Source: an uncultured Collinsella sp.
GTDB taxonomy: Bacteria > Actinomycetota > Coriobacteriia > Coriobacteriales > Coriobacteriaceae
DNA: 23,986 nucleotides
Assembly (NCBI GenBank): GCA_937926755.1
Contig: CALBBA010000048.1
Span: forward strand, 1-23,986
Direction of reading: 5' to 3'
The position numbers and the translations under genes were made by a program. Shown in pieces: positions 1 through 8,605 of this stretch. Under the pieces are notes generated by a model that worked only from the letters and a program-made list of their open reading frames with translations, searched no databases and was not told the DNA's origin. Every line of letters begins with the position of its first letter. Position 1 is the stretch's first letter.

Positions 1-95
1 CCAGGCCCGATTTTGCCTCTTGACAATGTCCTGCTCATATTAAAAGGAACGTCCCCAAGTGCCGACCAGCGAGAGATTTTCCACGCTCAACTTAA

Positions 96-130
96 AAGGC
101 CGCAGCCGGAATCGTTCCGGCTGCGGCCTT
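96..130 (-). terminator. Intrinsic terminator of tyrS
   Basis: A perfect 16-bp inverted repeat (96-111 pairing with 115-130) with a 3-nt loop lies 27 nt past the tyrS stop. Read on the minus strand, the G+C-rich stem ends in CCTT and runs into TTAAG, giving a short U-run. The sequence upstream of it (1-95) shows no gene or structure that I recognise. Confidence 0.85.
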
Positions 131-157
131 GTTGCACTTGTGAGGTCAACTCGCTCG

Positions 158-1369
158 TTAGACCAGCTTGAAGCCCTTGCGCTTGCCCACAGAGAGGGTG
201 TCGCCCAGTTTGAGGGCGCTCGGATCGATGTTGTAGCTCTTGGGAGCCACAGCCTTGCCGTTGATCTTGACGCCGCCGCCGTCGATGTCGCGGCGGGCCT
301 GACCGGCGCTGGCCGAAAGGCCCAGGTCCTTGAGCAGGCCGGCGAGGTAAATCTGGCCCTCGTCGTTGACGGTCAGCTCAACGTGCTTCTCGGGGAAGTC
401 GGCAAGCTGGCCCTCCTTGAACACACGGTCGAACTCGGCCTGGGCCTCGTCGCCGGCGCCGGCGCCGTGGTAGGTATCGCACAGGTCGCGGCCCAGAGCG
501 CGCTTGAGCTCGTAGGGGTCGGCAGAACCGTCGGCCAGGGCGGCGTCGATCTTGTCGACCTCGGCCGGGGCGAACGAGCTGGCCAGACGATAGTACTTGC
601 CGATCATCTCGTCGGGGATGGACATGGTCTTGCCGAACATATCCTTGGGAGCGTCGGTCAGGCCGATGTAGTTGCCATAGGACTTGGACATCTTGCGCAC
701 GCCGTCGGTGCCCTCGAGCAGCGGCATGGTGAGCGCGATCTGTGGCTCCATGCCCATCTTCTCCATGAGCTCGCGACCAGCGAGCAGGTTGAAGAGCTGG
801 TCGGTGCCGCCCATCTCCACGTCGGCCTTGATCTGAACGGAGTCGAAGGCCTGCATCACGGGATACAGGAACTCATGCAGGGCGATCGGCGTCTGAGACT
901 GGTAGCGCTTGGTAAAGTCATCGCGCTCAAGAATGCGGGCGACGGTGAACTTGGAGCACACCTGAAGCAGGCCGGCCAGATCCATCGAAAGGATCCAGTC
1001 GCCGTTGTGCACGATGGTGGTCTTCTCGGGATCCAGGATCTTCATGGCCTGGCTCACATAGGTCTCGGCATTGGCCTCAATCTGCTCCTGCGAAAGCTGC
1101 GGACGGGTGGAATTCTTGCCCGAAGGGTCACCGATCAACGCGGTGCCGTTGCCAATGATGAGGGTGACGTTGTGGCCCAGGTCCTGGAACTGACGCATCT
1201 TGCGCAGCGGCACAGCGTGGCCCAGGTGCAGGTCGGGGCTGGTGGGGTCGACGCCGAGCTTGATGTTGAGGGGCTCGCCCTTCTCAAGCTTCTTGCGAAG
1301 GTCGGCCTCGGGAACGATCTGCGCGGCGCCCGAGGTGATGATACGCATTTGCTCGTCAACAGACAGCAT
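158..1369 (-). CDS. tyrS: Tyrosyl-tRNA synthetase
   Basis: Cytoplasmic class I aminoacyl-tRNA synthetase that charges tRNA-Tyr with tyrosine. The 403-aa product has the HIGH-type motif HLGH at residues 48-51, the GGTDQ tyrosine/tRNA-site motif near 187-191 and KMSKS at 226-230. A C-terminal S4-like RNA-binding domain covers about 335-403. Length and motif spacing fit the shorter TyrRS type (TyrZ-like) and look complete. An AAGGAGGAT Shine-Dalgarno lies 5-6 nt before the ATG. A small hairpin (1391-1417) sits just upstream of that site, but there is no room for a full T-box leader. The gene follows a U32-family gene on the same strand and is closed by its own terminator. Confidence 0.97.
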   Translation of the reverse strand: MLSVDEQMRIITSGAAQIVPEADLRKKLEKGEPLNIKLGVDPTSPDLHLGHAVPLRKMRQFQDLGHNVTLIIGNGTALIGDPSGKNSTRPQLSQEQIEANAETYVSQAMKILDPEKTTIVHNGDWILSMDLAGLLQVCSKFTVARILERDDFTKRYQSQTPIALHEFLYPVMQAFDSVQIKADVEMGGTDQLFNLLAGRELMEKMGMEPQIALTMPLLEGTDGVRKMSKSYGNYIGLTDAPKDMFGKTMSIPDEMIGKYYRLASSFAPAEVDKIDAALADGSADPYELKRALGRDLCDTYHGAGAGDEAQAEFDRVFKEGQLADFPEKHVELTVNDEGQIYLAGLLKDLGLSASAGQARRDIDGGGVKINGKAVAPKSYNIDPSALKLGDTLSVGKRKGFKLV

Positions 1370-1390
1370 TGGGTATCCTCCTTTTGCTAT

Positions 1391-1417
1391 AGCACCCTCG
1401 CCGAAAACGGCGGTGCT
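1391..1417 (-). other. Hairpin in the tyrS leader
   Basis: An interrupted stem lies in the spacer between the U32 gene and tyrS: 1391-1396 pairs with 1412-1417, and 1400-1403 with 1408-1411, around an AAAA loop with a 3-nt bulge. It ends a few bases before the tyrS Shine-Dalgarno. There is no U-run, so it is not a terminator. It could modulate tyrS translation or protect a processed 5' end; function unknown. Confidence 0.4.
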
Positions 1418-1465
1418 GGAAGTCCATAAACTCTCTTATGATAACAAACTGACGCGACGCGGCAC

Positions 1466-3424
1466 TTACGACAGGAAAATCCTCGTCCTGCCGCATGCGT
1501 CAATGGCAACTGGCAGACGTGTACCGTCACGCTCGACCAGATAGCGTACCTGCCGACGACGCAAGCAGTCGCGGCAACGGACCTGTCCCGTCGCATCGGT
1601 GGCGCAGACGCCCTCGGCGGTCAGCAGGCAGTGCTCGCACACCATAAGCTCGGGACGGTCGGCGTCGACCGGACCCAAGACGTCGGGCTCAGCAGCCAGT
1701 TCGGCAATACGCTCCGCATCATTGCCGAGCAACTCGGCCGGCAAGTACACCCGCCCCGCACCAAGTCCGCGCAGCCAGGTAAGCGTGGCCCGATTCGCGC
1801 AGAACACCGGCGCCGCCACGTCAAACGTCACGCCCAGCTCGCGAGCGATCACCACCTGTCCTAGGTTGCGGCAGACGACGCGCCCGGCACGCTGCATCAG
1901 TGAGCAGGTCCGGTCAGCGTCACCCGTGCGGCACACCTCGTCAAGCACCACAACGGCGTCGGACAAATCGAGTTCTCCGCGCGGGTCGGCATCCATCAGC
2001 TGCCAAGCAAAAACCATGCGAGTGGGAACCGCGCACTCCACCAACTCCGTCGACGCACCGCCATCCACCGCAACGTCCTCAAAGGGCAGTGCCTCAACGG
2101 CACGTGCAACGGGCGCAATCGCATCCGCCTCGGCCCGCATGCGCTCCAACACCGCCGCCGCCTGATCCAACACGCCGGCGCTGCGAATCAGGTATACCTC
2201 GCAGCCCGTGTCCACCTTACGCTTGCAATGCACGACGACGCGCTTCCCCGCTGCGGCATCCACCGGGCAGGGCACCTGCGGCCAGCGCTTAGGCACATCG
2301 GGACGCGCGTCGACACCCGGATAAAACCGAATCTCGAGCGTGTCACCCGCCGCCACGGCAGCGTCGAGCTCAACGGTCACCTCTTCGTGGCCCACAGCGA
2401 CCAAGCGCCCCACGCGCACGCCCTGGTTAATCGCACGCTCAAAGCTCATCAGCTCGGCACCCGAACGCCCTCGCAGGTACGCATCGGTAAACCCACGGTT
2501 AAACGACCTTCCCAGCTCGCGCTCAAGCTCTTCCACGGTACCGGGGTCCCACGCGCCGTCGCGCAGCATATCGAGCGCCCGGCGCCAAACCCGCACCACG
2601 TTGAATACGTAATCGGGGTTCTTCATGCGCCCCTCGATCTTGAGCGACGCAACGCCGGCATCTACAAGCTCGGGCAGATGCGCAATACCCAGATAGTCAT
2701 GCGGACACAGCAGACGATCTCCCTCGACGGCGACAACGCTCTGTCCCGCCTCGTCCACTAGGTCGTACGCCAGACGGCACGGCTGCGTGCAGTCGCCGCG
2801 CATCGCCGAGCGCCCACGCCGCAGGGCCGAGAACTCGCACGCCCCCGAATAGCCGATGCAAATGGCACCGTGGCAGAAAACCTCAATCGGCACGCCCGTG
2901 GCGCACAGCGCGGCAATCTCGTCGACCGTCAGCTCGCGTGCCGTCGTCACGCGCTCGACTCCCAACTCGTCGGCAGCCAGTCGCACGGCGCCCTCGCTAT
3001 GGACGCCCGCCTGCGTGGACAGGTGAATCTCGACCCCGGGAATCGCCGCGCGCAACGCGCAAGCCAGCCCGGCATCCGCCACGATCAAGGCATCGGCACC
3101 CAACGCATACGCGTGCGCTCCCAGCGCCACCGCGTCTGCCAACTCGTCGTCGAACACAAAAACATTGAGCGTCACGTACACGCGCACGCCATGGGCATGC
3201 GCCACGACGCAGCCGCGCGCAAACTCGTCATCCGTAAAGCCATGCGCGCTCACGCGTGCGTTGAAACCGCCCAGGCCCGCATAGATGGCATCGGCGCCCG
3301 CCGCAACAGCCGCGAGCATCTGGTCGAGTCCGCCCGCCGGCGCCAGCAGCTCGGGCAGCGCCGCACCGGCAGCATCCAATCCAGTCTCGTATTGTCCGCT
3401 CGGCCCCATCGTCCGAATCGCCAT
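1466..3424 (-). CDS. Peptidase U32 family protein, RlhA-like (DUF3656 type)
   Basis: Members of the U32 family are mostly Fe-S proteins that hydroxylate RNA or related substrates rather than peptidases. RlhA, a relative of similar length, hydroxylates 23S rRNA. The 652-aa product has the N-terminal barrel, the U32 signature at residues 181-199 (EVFCHGAIC ... GYSGACEFS), and Cys189, Cys196, Cys212 and Cys216, matching the four family cluster ligands. The long C-terminal part fits DUF3656 and ends in a CxxC...C...CxxC cluster. I start it at the ATG at 3424, because AAGGAG lies 7-8 nt before it; the in-frame ATG nine codons upstream lies ahead of that site and has no good one of its own. It is divergent from the PBP gene. 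The exact substrate is not determinable here. Confidence 0.85.
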   Translation of the reverse strand: MAIRTMGPSGQYETGLDAAGAALPELLAPAGGLDQMLAAVAAGADAIYAGLGGFNARVSAHGFTDDEFARGCVVAHAHGVRVYVTLNVFVFDDELADAVALGAHAYALGADALIVADAGLACALRAAIPGVEIHLSTQAGVHSEGAVRLAADELGVERVTTARELTVDEIAALCATGVPIEVFCHGAICIGYSGACEFSALRRGRSAMRGDCTQPCRLAYDLVDEAGQSVVAVEGDRLLCPHDYLGIAHLPELVDAGVASLKIEGRMKNPDYVFNVVRVWRRALDMLRDGAWDPGTVEELERELGRSFNRGFTDAYLRGRSGAELMSFERAINQGVRVGRLVAVGHEEVTVELDAAVAAGDTLEIRFYPGVDARPDVPKRWPQVPCPVDAAAGKRVVVHCKRKVDTGCEVYLIRSAGVLDQAAAVLERMRAEADAIAPVARAVEALPFEDVAVDGGASTELVECAVPTRMVFAWQLMDADPRGELDLSDAVVVLDEVCRTGDADRTCSLMQRAGRVVCRNLGQVVIARELGVTFDVAAPVFCANRATLTWLRGLGAGRVYLPAELLGNDAERIAELAAEPDVLGPVDADRPELMVCEHCLLTAEGVCATDATGQVRCRDCLRRRQVRYLVERDGTRLPVAIDACGRTRIFLS

Positions 3425-3586
3425 CGACAAACTCCTTACCAAGGTATGCATTCACTCTGAAAAATGCCGTCTTCCAGCATACACGAGGCCTCGCGCGCCC
3501 CGTTTGGTTTATCGTGTAATAACTTATGTCCATCCTGCCCCGACGGCACATCCACCGTCCGGCACGACATACCTGGAGGTCAATAT

Positions 3587-5785
3587 ATGGGTCCTCGCCA
3601 ACGACAGGGACGCAGCCGTTCAAAGACGCATGCTCTGCCCATAATCCTGCTCTCGTTTTTGGGCTTTCTGCTGATTGCGGGCGTGGCATTTGGCATCGGC
3701 ATGGTCGGCAACGTCAACCGCTGGCTGTCCGATCTGCCCGACTACACCGACGCCAACGCGTATCTGGTGAGCGAGCCCACCGAGATCGTCGACTGCAACG
3801 GCAACAAGATCGCGAGCTTCTACACGCAAAACCGCAAGTCCATCACCAAGGACGAGGTCTCCCCCTACGTGCTGCAGGGCACCGTTGACGTCGAGGACGA
3901 GCGCTTCTACGAGCACGGCGGTATCGACCTGTGGGGTATCGCGCGTGCTGCGGTGGCAACCCTCGGTGGCGGGCACGAAGGCGCCTCGACTATCACCCAG
4001 CAGCTTGTGCGCAACACCATCCTGCAGGAGGAGCAGTTCGACTCGACCATTGAGCGTAAGGTGCGCGAGGCCTACATCGCCATCAAGATGGAGGACATGT
4101 ACTCCAAAGACGAGATCCTCATGATGTACCTCAACACCATCTATTACGGCCACGGCGCCTACGGCATCGAGGCCGCAGCCGAGACCTATCTGTCCAAGAG
4201 CGCCGCCGACCTCACCCTGAGCGAGGCCGCGCTACTCATCGGCCTTCCCAACTCGCCTTCGCAGTACGACCCCACGGTCAATCCCGATCTGGCACTGTCT
4301 CGCCGCAACAAGGTTCTCGACAACATGCTGCGCCTGGGCCACATCACCCAGGAGGAGCACGATGCCGCACAGGCCGAGCCCATCACCCTCAATGTGACCG
4401 AAATCTCGGGCAGCGGCGTCGACGTATACTCGCAGCCCTACTTTGTCTCCTACGTCAAGCAGCTGCTGGAGCAGGAGTTCTCGACCGACGTGCTCTTTAA
4501 GGGCGGCCTGACCGTCAAGACCACCATCGACCCCACGATGCAGCAGGTGGCAGAGAATGCCGTCCGCGAGCAGCTCGACACGCTCTCGCTTGACGGCCTG
4601 GACATGGGCATGGTCGTCGTCGACCCCAAGACCGGCTACATCAAGTGCATGGTGGGCGGCTACGACTACAACGCCGACGAGAACCACGTAAACCATGCCA
4701 CGGCCAAGCGTCCCGTCGGCTCCACCTTTAAGGCCTTTACGCTGGCAACTGCCATCCAAAACGGCATGAACCCCAACGTCACCCTCAACTGCAACTCGCC
4801 GCTCAAGGCCAAGGGCACCACGACCGAGGTCCAAAATTACGCCAACCAGAGCTACGGCAACATCACGCTTAAGCAGGCGACGGCATACTCCTCCAACACC
4901 GGCTACATCCAGGTGGCGGAAGCCGTCGGCAACAGCAAGATCATCTCGCTCGTCAAAAAGCTCGGCATCGACCCCACCAAGGACAACATCGAGGACGTTC
5001 CCGTCATGACGCTCGGCACCGGCTCGATCTCGCCACTCGAGATGGCCGCCGCCTACGCGACGTTTGCCAACGGCGGCTACTATCGCCAGCCGATCGCCAT
5101 CACCGAGATTGATTCTCGTACCGGTTCGGTGCTGTACCAGCACACCGACAATCCCTCACAGGTGCTTACCGAGGGCGAGGCCGCCGCGGTCACCGATGTT
5201 CTGTCCGGCGTCATGAAGGGCAGCGGTACGGGTGCTGCCGGCGCCCTGAGTGTCAACCAGCCCTATGCCGGCAAGACGGGCACCACCGACAACACCACCA
5301 ACCTTTGGTTCTGCGGCTATACCCCGCAGCTGGCGTGCGCCCTGTGGACCGGCTATTCCGCGGGCGAGATCCCCATCCAAAAGTACGGCACGGACCTGCT
5401 GGGCGACAGCACCAACCTGCCTGTCTTTAAGCGGTTTATGAACACCGTTCTGACCGGTACCGAGCGCGAGGAGTTTGCGACCGGAACGGCGCCCACCTAC
5501 AAGAACAACAGCGTCTGGAAGTTCTACGGCACCAACAACACCAAGAAGACGGAGAACGACGACAAGGACGAGAACGAGGACGAAGAGGAAACCACCACGA
5601 CGACTACCACGACGACCACGACCACCGAGACCACGGGCGGCGACACCACCGGCGGCACCGGTACGACCGGTGGCTCGACGGGCGGCTCCACTGGTGGTTC
5701 GACCGGCGGCGATGGCGGCACGCCTACGCCTACGCCTACGCCCACTCCCGACCCCTCACCCACGCCTGACGATACGGTCGGCTAG
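3587..5785 (+). CDS. Class A penicillin-binding protein (transglycosylase/transpeptidase)
   Basis: A bifunctional peptidoglycan synthase anchored in the membrane, which polymerises glycan strands from lipid II and cross-links peptides. The 732-aa protein has a short basic cytoplasmic N-terminus and one membrane helix (about 17-40). The GT51 domain shows EDERFYEHGG with catalytic Glu103, GASTITQQLVRN (132-143) and the RKVREAY motif (158-163). The transpeptidase domain has STFK (active Ser379), SSN (435-437) and KTGT (563-566). The tail (about 655-732) is acidic, then a Thr run, Gly/Ser/Thr repeats and Pro-Thr repeats. The ATG at 3587 is chosen because GGAGGT precedes it by 6 nt and the helix follows directly; the frame is open further upstream but has no such site. 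Confidence 0.95.
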   Translation: MGPRQRQGRSRSKTHALPIILLSFLGFLLIAGVAFGIGMVGNVNRWLSDLPDYTDANAYLVSEPTEIVDCNGNKIASFYTQNRKSITKDEVSPYVLQGTVDVEDERFYEHGGIDLWGIARAAVATLGGGHEGASTITQQLVRNTILQEEQFDSTIERKVREAYIAIKMEDMYSKDEILMMYLNTIYYGHGAYGIEAAAETYLSKSAADLTLSEAALLIGLPNSPSQYDPTVNPDLALSRRNKVLDNMLRLGHITQEEHDAAQAEPITLNVTEISGSGVDVYSQPYFVSYVKQLLEQEFSTDVLFKGGLTVKTTIDPTMQQVAENAVREQLDTLSLDGLDMGMVVVDPKTGYIKCMVGGYDYNADENHVNHATAKRPVGSTFKAFTLATAIQNGMNPNVTLNCNSPLKAKGTTTEVQNYANQSYGNITLKQATAYSSNTGYIQVAEAVGNSKIISLVKKLGIDPTKDNIEDVPVMTLGTGSISPLEMAAAYATFANGGYYRQPIAITEIDSRTGSVLYQHTDNPSQVLTEGEAAAVTDVLSGVMKGSGTGAAGALSVNQPYAGKTGTTDNTTNLWFCGYTPQLACALWTGYSAGEIPIQKYGTDLLGDSTNLPVFKRFMNTVLTGTEREEFATGTAPTYKNNSVWKFYGTNNTKKTENDDKDENEDEEETTTTTTTTTTTTETTGGDTTGGTGTTGGSTGGSTGGSTGGDGGTPTPTPTPTPDPSPTPDDTVG
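5591..5762 (+). repeat. Low-complexity Thr/Gly/Pro codon repeats in the PBP tail
   Basis: In-frame simple repeats encode a run of Thr residues, then GGST-type repeats, then TPTPTP. They form the extreme C-terminus of the PBP, outside the catalytic folds. The DNA is a set of ACN, GGC-rich and CCTACG triplet/hexamer repeats. These could change length by slippage, but in steps of three that keep the frame. Confidence 0.75.
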
Positions 5786-5807
5786 AAATCATCCGGCCAT
5801 AAGCAAC

Positions 5808-5846
5808 AAGGCCCCCGAGCAGCCTATTGAACTGCTCGGGGGCCTT
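5808..5846 (+). terminator. Intrinsic terminator of the PBP gene
   Basis: A perfect 15-bp G+C-rich stem (5808-5822 with 5832-5846) with a 9-nt loop begins 22 nt after the PBP stop. It is followed on the plus strand by TTTTAGTTT. Because the left arm starts with AA, it could act weakly in the other direction too. Confidence 0.88.
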
Positions 5847-5889
5847 TTAGTTTGAAGCGACCTGATGGGCGGTCTTTATACCGGCAGAC

Positions 5890-5922
5890 AAAAAAGGGGG
5901 TACCGACCAACGTCGATACCCC
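5890..5922 (-). terminator. Intrinsic terminator of argR
   Basis: On the minus strand an 11-bp stem (5912-5922 with 5897-5907, one wobble pair, 4-nt loop) is followed by six consecutive T (5890-5895). It lies about 50 nt past the argR stop and is the only good terminator for that gene. Confidence 0.85.
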
Positions 5923-5973
5923 TTACAAGCCGCTATGTCAGCGCACGCAGTGCCGAGCGCACGACCTGCACGC

Positions 5974-6411
5974 CTACTTGCGAGAATTGCTCAGCTTATT
6001 GATCAGCGCCTCGAGACGCTCGCCGTCCTCGGCCGTCTGGGCAATAACCAAAATCGTATCGTTGCCGGCAAGCGAGCCAAGCACATCGGGCAGCTCTGCC
6101 GCATCAACAGCGGCGGCGATGCCGGAAGCCGTGCCAGGCTGAGCCTTGATCATAACCAGATTATCGGTGCGCAGAACGCCCGTTACGAGCTCGGAAACCA
6201 TACGCTGCAGGTGCAGGTCCTCTGCCAGAACATAGATGCCCTCAGGGAGCTTACGCAGCCCCATATCGGCAATATCGCGAGAGACAGTCGCCTGCGTGCA
6301 ATCAAAGCCCATAGCGCGGAGCTCATCGCCCAGCACGCGCTGCGTGCGGACGTCCTTATTGCGCACAATATCTCTAATGGCATCCTGGCGCCCATTGCGT
6401 TTTTTAGCCAT
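5974..6411 (-). CDS. argR: Arginine repressor ArgR
   Basis: Arginine-responsive hexameric repressor of arginine metabolism genes. The 145-aa product has the N-terminal winged-helix domain with the recognition motif TQATVSRDI (residues 39-47). The C-terminal oligomerisation/arginine-binding domain carries PGTASGIAAAVD (92-103) and GNDT (116-119). Length is typical. I start at the ATG at 6411, which gives the usual MAKKRN opening and has a GGAGAGAGGG site just upstream; the in-frame start 11 codons earlier adds residues unlike the family. No arginine biosynthesis gene is adjacent. The upstream region holds two palindromic sites, which may be operators. Confidence 0.93.
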   Translation of the reverse strand: MAKKRNGRQDAIRDIVRNKDVRTQRVLGDELRAMGFDCTQATVSRDIADMGLRKLPEGIYVLAEDLHLQRMVSELVTGVLRTDNLVMIKAQPGTASGIAAAVDAAELPDVLGSLAGNDTILVIAQTAEDGERLEALINKLSNSRK

Positions 6412-6444
6412 ACAAACCCTCTCTCCAAAAGATGGCGGAGACAA

Positions 6445-6459
6445 TCAATCAGTGATTGA
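6445..6459. promoter_or_regulatory. 15-bp palindrome upstream of argR
   Basis: TCAATCA-G-TGATTGA is a perfect 15-bp inverted repeat 33 nt upstream of the argR start. Position and size suit a repressor operator, possibly autoregulation by ArgR. The match to the ARG-box consensus (TGAAT spaced from ATTCA) is only partial. Site seen; function inferred. Confidence 0.4.
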
Positions 6460-6499
6460 ATAGTTTAACGCTATTTGAAGGCTTTTGTGTATAAGAACG

Positions 6500-6537
6500 C
6501 ATTTCGAAACAATTCTATGCAAATTTGTTTCGAAATG
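6500..6537. promoter_or_regulatory. 13-bp inverted repeat with twin TTTCGAAA octamers
   Basis: Arms 6500-6512 and 6525-6537 are perfect inverted copies separated by 12 nt. Each arm contains the self-complementary octamer TTTCGAAA, with centres 26 bp apart. The site lies between the glycosyltransferase stop and argR. It is AT-rich and has no U-run, so a DNA-binding site is more likely than a terminator. The regulator is unknown. Confidence 0.5.
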
Positions 6538-6543
6538 AGCCGT

Positions 6544-7584
6544 TTAGGCGGTTTTTGCGCCCGTCCGGTTAAGAAAAGCTGCCAGATGCGTACACATCAC
6601 GCAGCGCGCAGGCTTGGCGCTGGCGATCGGCCCAAACAACAGACCGAGTCCCCGATGGTTGTCCTTGAGCGCGGCGACCATCTGACGGGTTCGAGGCGCC
6701 TCGAGCATATCACGCATGCGGGCGGAACGCTCGATTGACGACACTCCATGCGGGCTCAGACACAAATTCTCGATGCAGGCGACCAGTCCGGCAAAGTAGA
6801 ACTTTTGGCTTGCCAGCTTGAGCCGACCACCGCTATCTGCTTCCGAGAGTGAGTCCGCAAGCTCGTCGAGCGCTCGGGTATCATCGGATACCTTGGCATA
6901 CATGGTGGGATCAAAGGCATCTGTAAGCTTAGGTGCCGCCGCGTGGAAACAAGCATCGCCGCAGCCGGACACGCATCGTGCCTGCGAGAGTGCGCACGCC
7001 ATAAACCCAACTGTGCGAAACGTCTTATCGCACAAAAGGCATGCCTCAAACAGCGACCGGCTGAACATCACGCCAGAGGTTTGAACAACCAGGCCGCCTA
7101 AAATCAACTGAGGCAGCCCAGTCACCATAGAAGACTCGTCTTCTATGGCAATAGAGGCAGCATCCAAGACGCGCGAATGACGCTCGCGATGCGCATCGTA
7201 TCGATCGAGCGACACCGAGGGGAGCACAATGTCTGCCGCAGTATCGCACGCGATATCGACCATCTTGGAAAGGGCCTGCGGAGCAAACCACTCATCGGCG
7301 TTCATGGCGATGATTTGAGAGCCGCGCGAGGCATCAAAACCGGCACGAAGACAAGCGCCGCGCTTCGCGTCCTCGACGTCAATCAAATCAATATGGATGT
7401 CCCTGTCGGCAGCAACTTGAAGCGAATGGCGCACACCGGGCGCAGCATCGCGGCAGACAACGACAATCTGCAAATCATAGAGGTCTTGGTTCTGGATACT
7501 CTCGAGCGCACGCATCGCATAGCTGGGCGAACCTTCTACCACAAGGATCACCGAAAGTCGCGGATGCGAGCCACGTCGAACCAA
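6544..7584 (-). CDS. Family 2 (GT-A) glycosyltransferase-like protein
   Basis: The N-terminus (residues 9-100) resembles GT2 enzymes: strand RLSVILVVEGSP, a helix with the ALESIQNQDLYDLQIVVV pattern, and MNADEWF (94-100) where family members usually carry the metal-binding DxD. Here it reads N-A-D. The rest of the 346 residues is mostly helical with many Cys and has no domain I recognise. The start is TTG at 7584, supported by GAGAGGA 8 nt upstream; the first ATG is inside the fold. It stands alone between truA and argR with no other wall or capsule genes nearby. Acceptor and sugar are unknown, and the altered DxD leaves catalytic activity open. Confidence 0.72.
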   Translation of the reverse strand: MVRRGSHPRLSVILVVEGSPSYAMRALESIQNQDLYDLQIVVVCRDAAPGVRHSLQVAADRDIHIDLIDVEDAKRGACLRAGFDASRGSQIIAMNADEWFAPQALSKMVDIACDTAADIVLPSVSLDRYDAHRERHSRVLDAASIAIEDESSMVTGLPQLILGGLVVQTSGVMFSRSLFEACLLCDKTFRTVGFMACALSQARCVSGCGDACFHAAAPKLTDAFDPTMYAKVSDDTRALDELADSLSEADSGGRLKLASQKFYFAGLVACIENLCLSPHGVSSIERSARMRDMLEAPRTRQMVAALKDNHRGLGLLFGPIASAKPARCVMCTHLAAFLNRTGAKTA

Positions 7585-7715
7585 ATTATCCGTCCTCTCG
7601 ACAGCAATGAATCAAACCGTGGTTCATGGTACACCCCGGCAATAAAAGCAATGAGACACCGGTTGCATTGCACGCCAAGAACAGATGTTGCACACGCGCA
7701 GCCCACAGATGACAG

Positions 7716-7732
7716 GTGTCGACGCACGACAC
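7716..7732 (-). other. Short hairpin after truA
   Basis: GTGTCG pairs with CGACAC around a 5-nt loop, about 14 nt beyond the truA stop. No U-run follows on the minus strand, so termination here is doubtful. The rest of the 161-nt truA to glycosyltransferase spacer shows no clear promoter. Confidence 0.3.
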
Positions 7733-7745
7733 GTCGAGCCCTCCC

Positions 7746-8570
7746 CTAGTCGAGCACGACAAGCTCGGCGGGATCGTAATCCACGCCCATAAACGTAAGG
7801 CCGCAGGCAGGAGCCGTGGGGCCCGCAGCGGTACGGTCGCAAGCATCGATGACCTCGCGCATCCACTCGGGTTCACGGCGATGCATGCCAATCTCGACAA
7901 GCGTGCCCACGATCGTGCGGACCATCGAATGCAGAAACGCATTGCCCTCGATGGTAAACGTCAGGATGTCCTCGCCAAACGCAACCTCATGGCCAAACTC
8001 GGCACGCATCACGCAGCGGTGCGTGGGCTTGCCAACGGCCGAGGCAACCTTGCAAAAGCTTTTAAAGTCCTGCTCGCCCAGCAACGCGGGGCAGGCAGCA
8101 GACATAGCCTCAACATCCAAGGGATAGCGATGCCACCACACGGCACCGCGGGACAGCACGGGGCGTGCATCGCGATCGGCAATACGGTACGTATACGTAC
8201 GGGAACGCGCGTCAAAGCGTGCAGAAAAGCCCTTACGGGCCTTGTAGACCTCGTTTATGGCGATATCTTTGGGCAGCAGGGCATCCATAGCCCGCAGCCA
8301 CCTACGGCGCGTACACGCGAGCTCAGCGTCCGTTACGGGCACGCTAATGTACTGGGCCACCGCATGCACGCCGCCATCGGTACGACCCGCACACGTCAGA
8401 TCGATCGGGCGGCGCAGCAGCGTCTCGATAGCGCGGCGTAACTCGCCCGCAACGGTCGTCTGGCCCGGCTGCTCGGCAAATCCGCTATACGACGAGCCAT
8501 CATAGGCCACGCGAAATACGAGCGTGGCGTCAAGCTCGGAAATCGAATTGAAATCAGACGGCGCAGTCAT
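7746..8570 (-). CDS. truA: tRNA pseudouridine(38-40) synthase TruA
   Basis: Isomerises uridines 38, 39 and 40 in the tRNA anticodon stem-loop to pseudouridine. The 274-aa product shows the TruA opening (VAYDGSSYSGFAEQPGQTTV), the catalytic motif GRTDGGVHA with Asp65, RTYTYRI, and the C-terminal HSMVRTIVGTLVEIG. The ATG at 8570 has GGGAG 6-7 nt upstream; an in-frame TTG at 8585 is less likely. truA directly follows rplQ in the usual order, but the strong terminator at 8606-8636 separates them, so it needs read-through or its own promoter. Confidence 0.96.
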   Translation of the reverse strand: MTAPSDFNSISELDATLVFRVAYDGSSYSGFAEQPGQTTVAGELRRAIETLLRRPIDLTCAGRTDGGVHAVAQYISVPVTDAELACTRRRWLRAMDALLPKDIAINEVYKARKGFSARFDARSRTYTYRIADRDARPVLSRGAVWWHRYPLDVEAMSAACPALLGEQDFKSFCKVASAVGKPTHRCVMRAEFGHEVAFGEDILTFTIEGNAFLHSMVRTIVGTLVEIGMHRREPEWMREVIDACDRTAAGPTAPACGLTFMGVDYDPAELVVLD

Positions 8571-8605
8571 GGGCGCTCCCAACAAACAAGCAACGGTATC
8601 GCGAC

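Noticed and set aside
20..48. TTGACA at 20-25 as a plus-strand promoter
   Set aside because: No -10 box lies at a workable distance, and no plus-strand gene follows; it points into the 3' end of tyrS.
59..1429. 456-codon plus-strand open frame across tyrS
   Set aside because: It is antisense to a complete, motif-bearing tyrS. It is a high-GC shadow frame with Leu/Gly/Val-rich composition and no recognisable domain.
1370..1465. T-box riboswitch ahead of tyrS
   Set aside because: The spacer is only 96 nt with one small hairpin; neither a specifier loop nor an antiterminator/terminator pair can be drawn.
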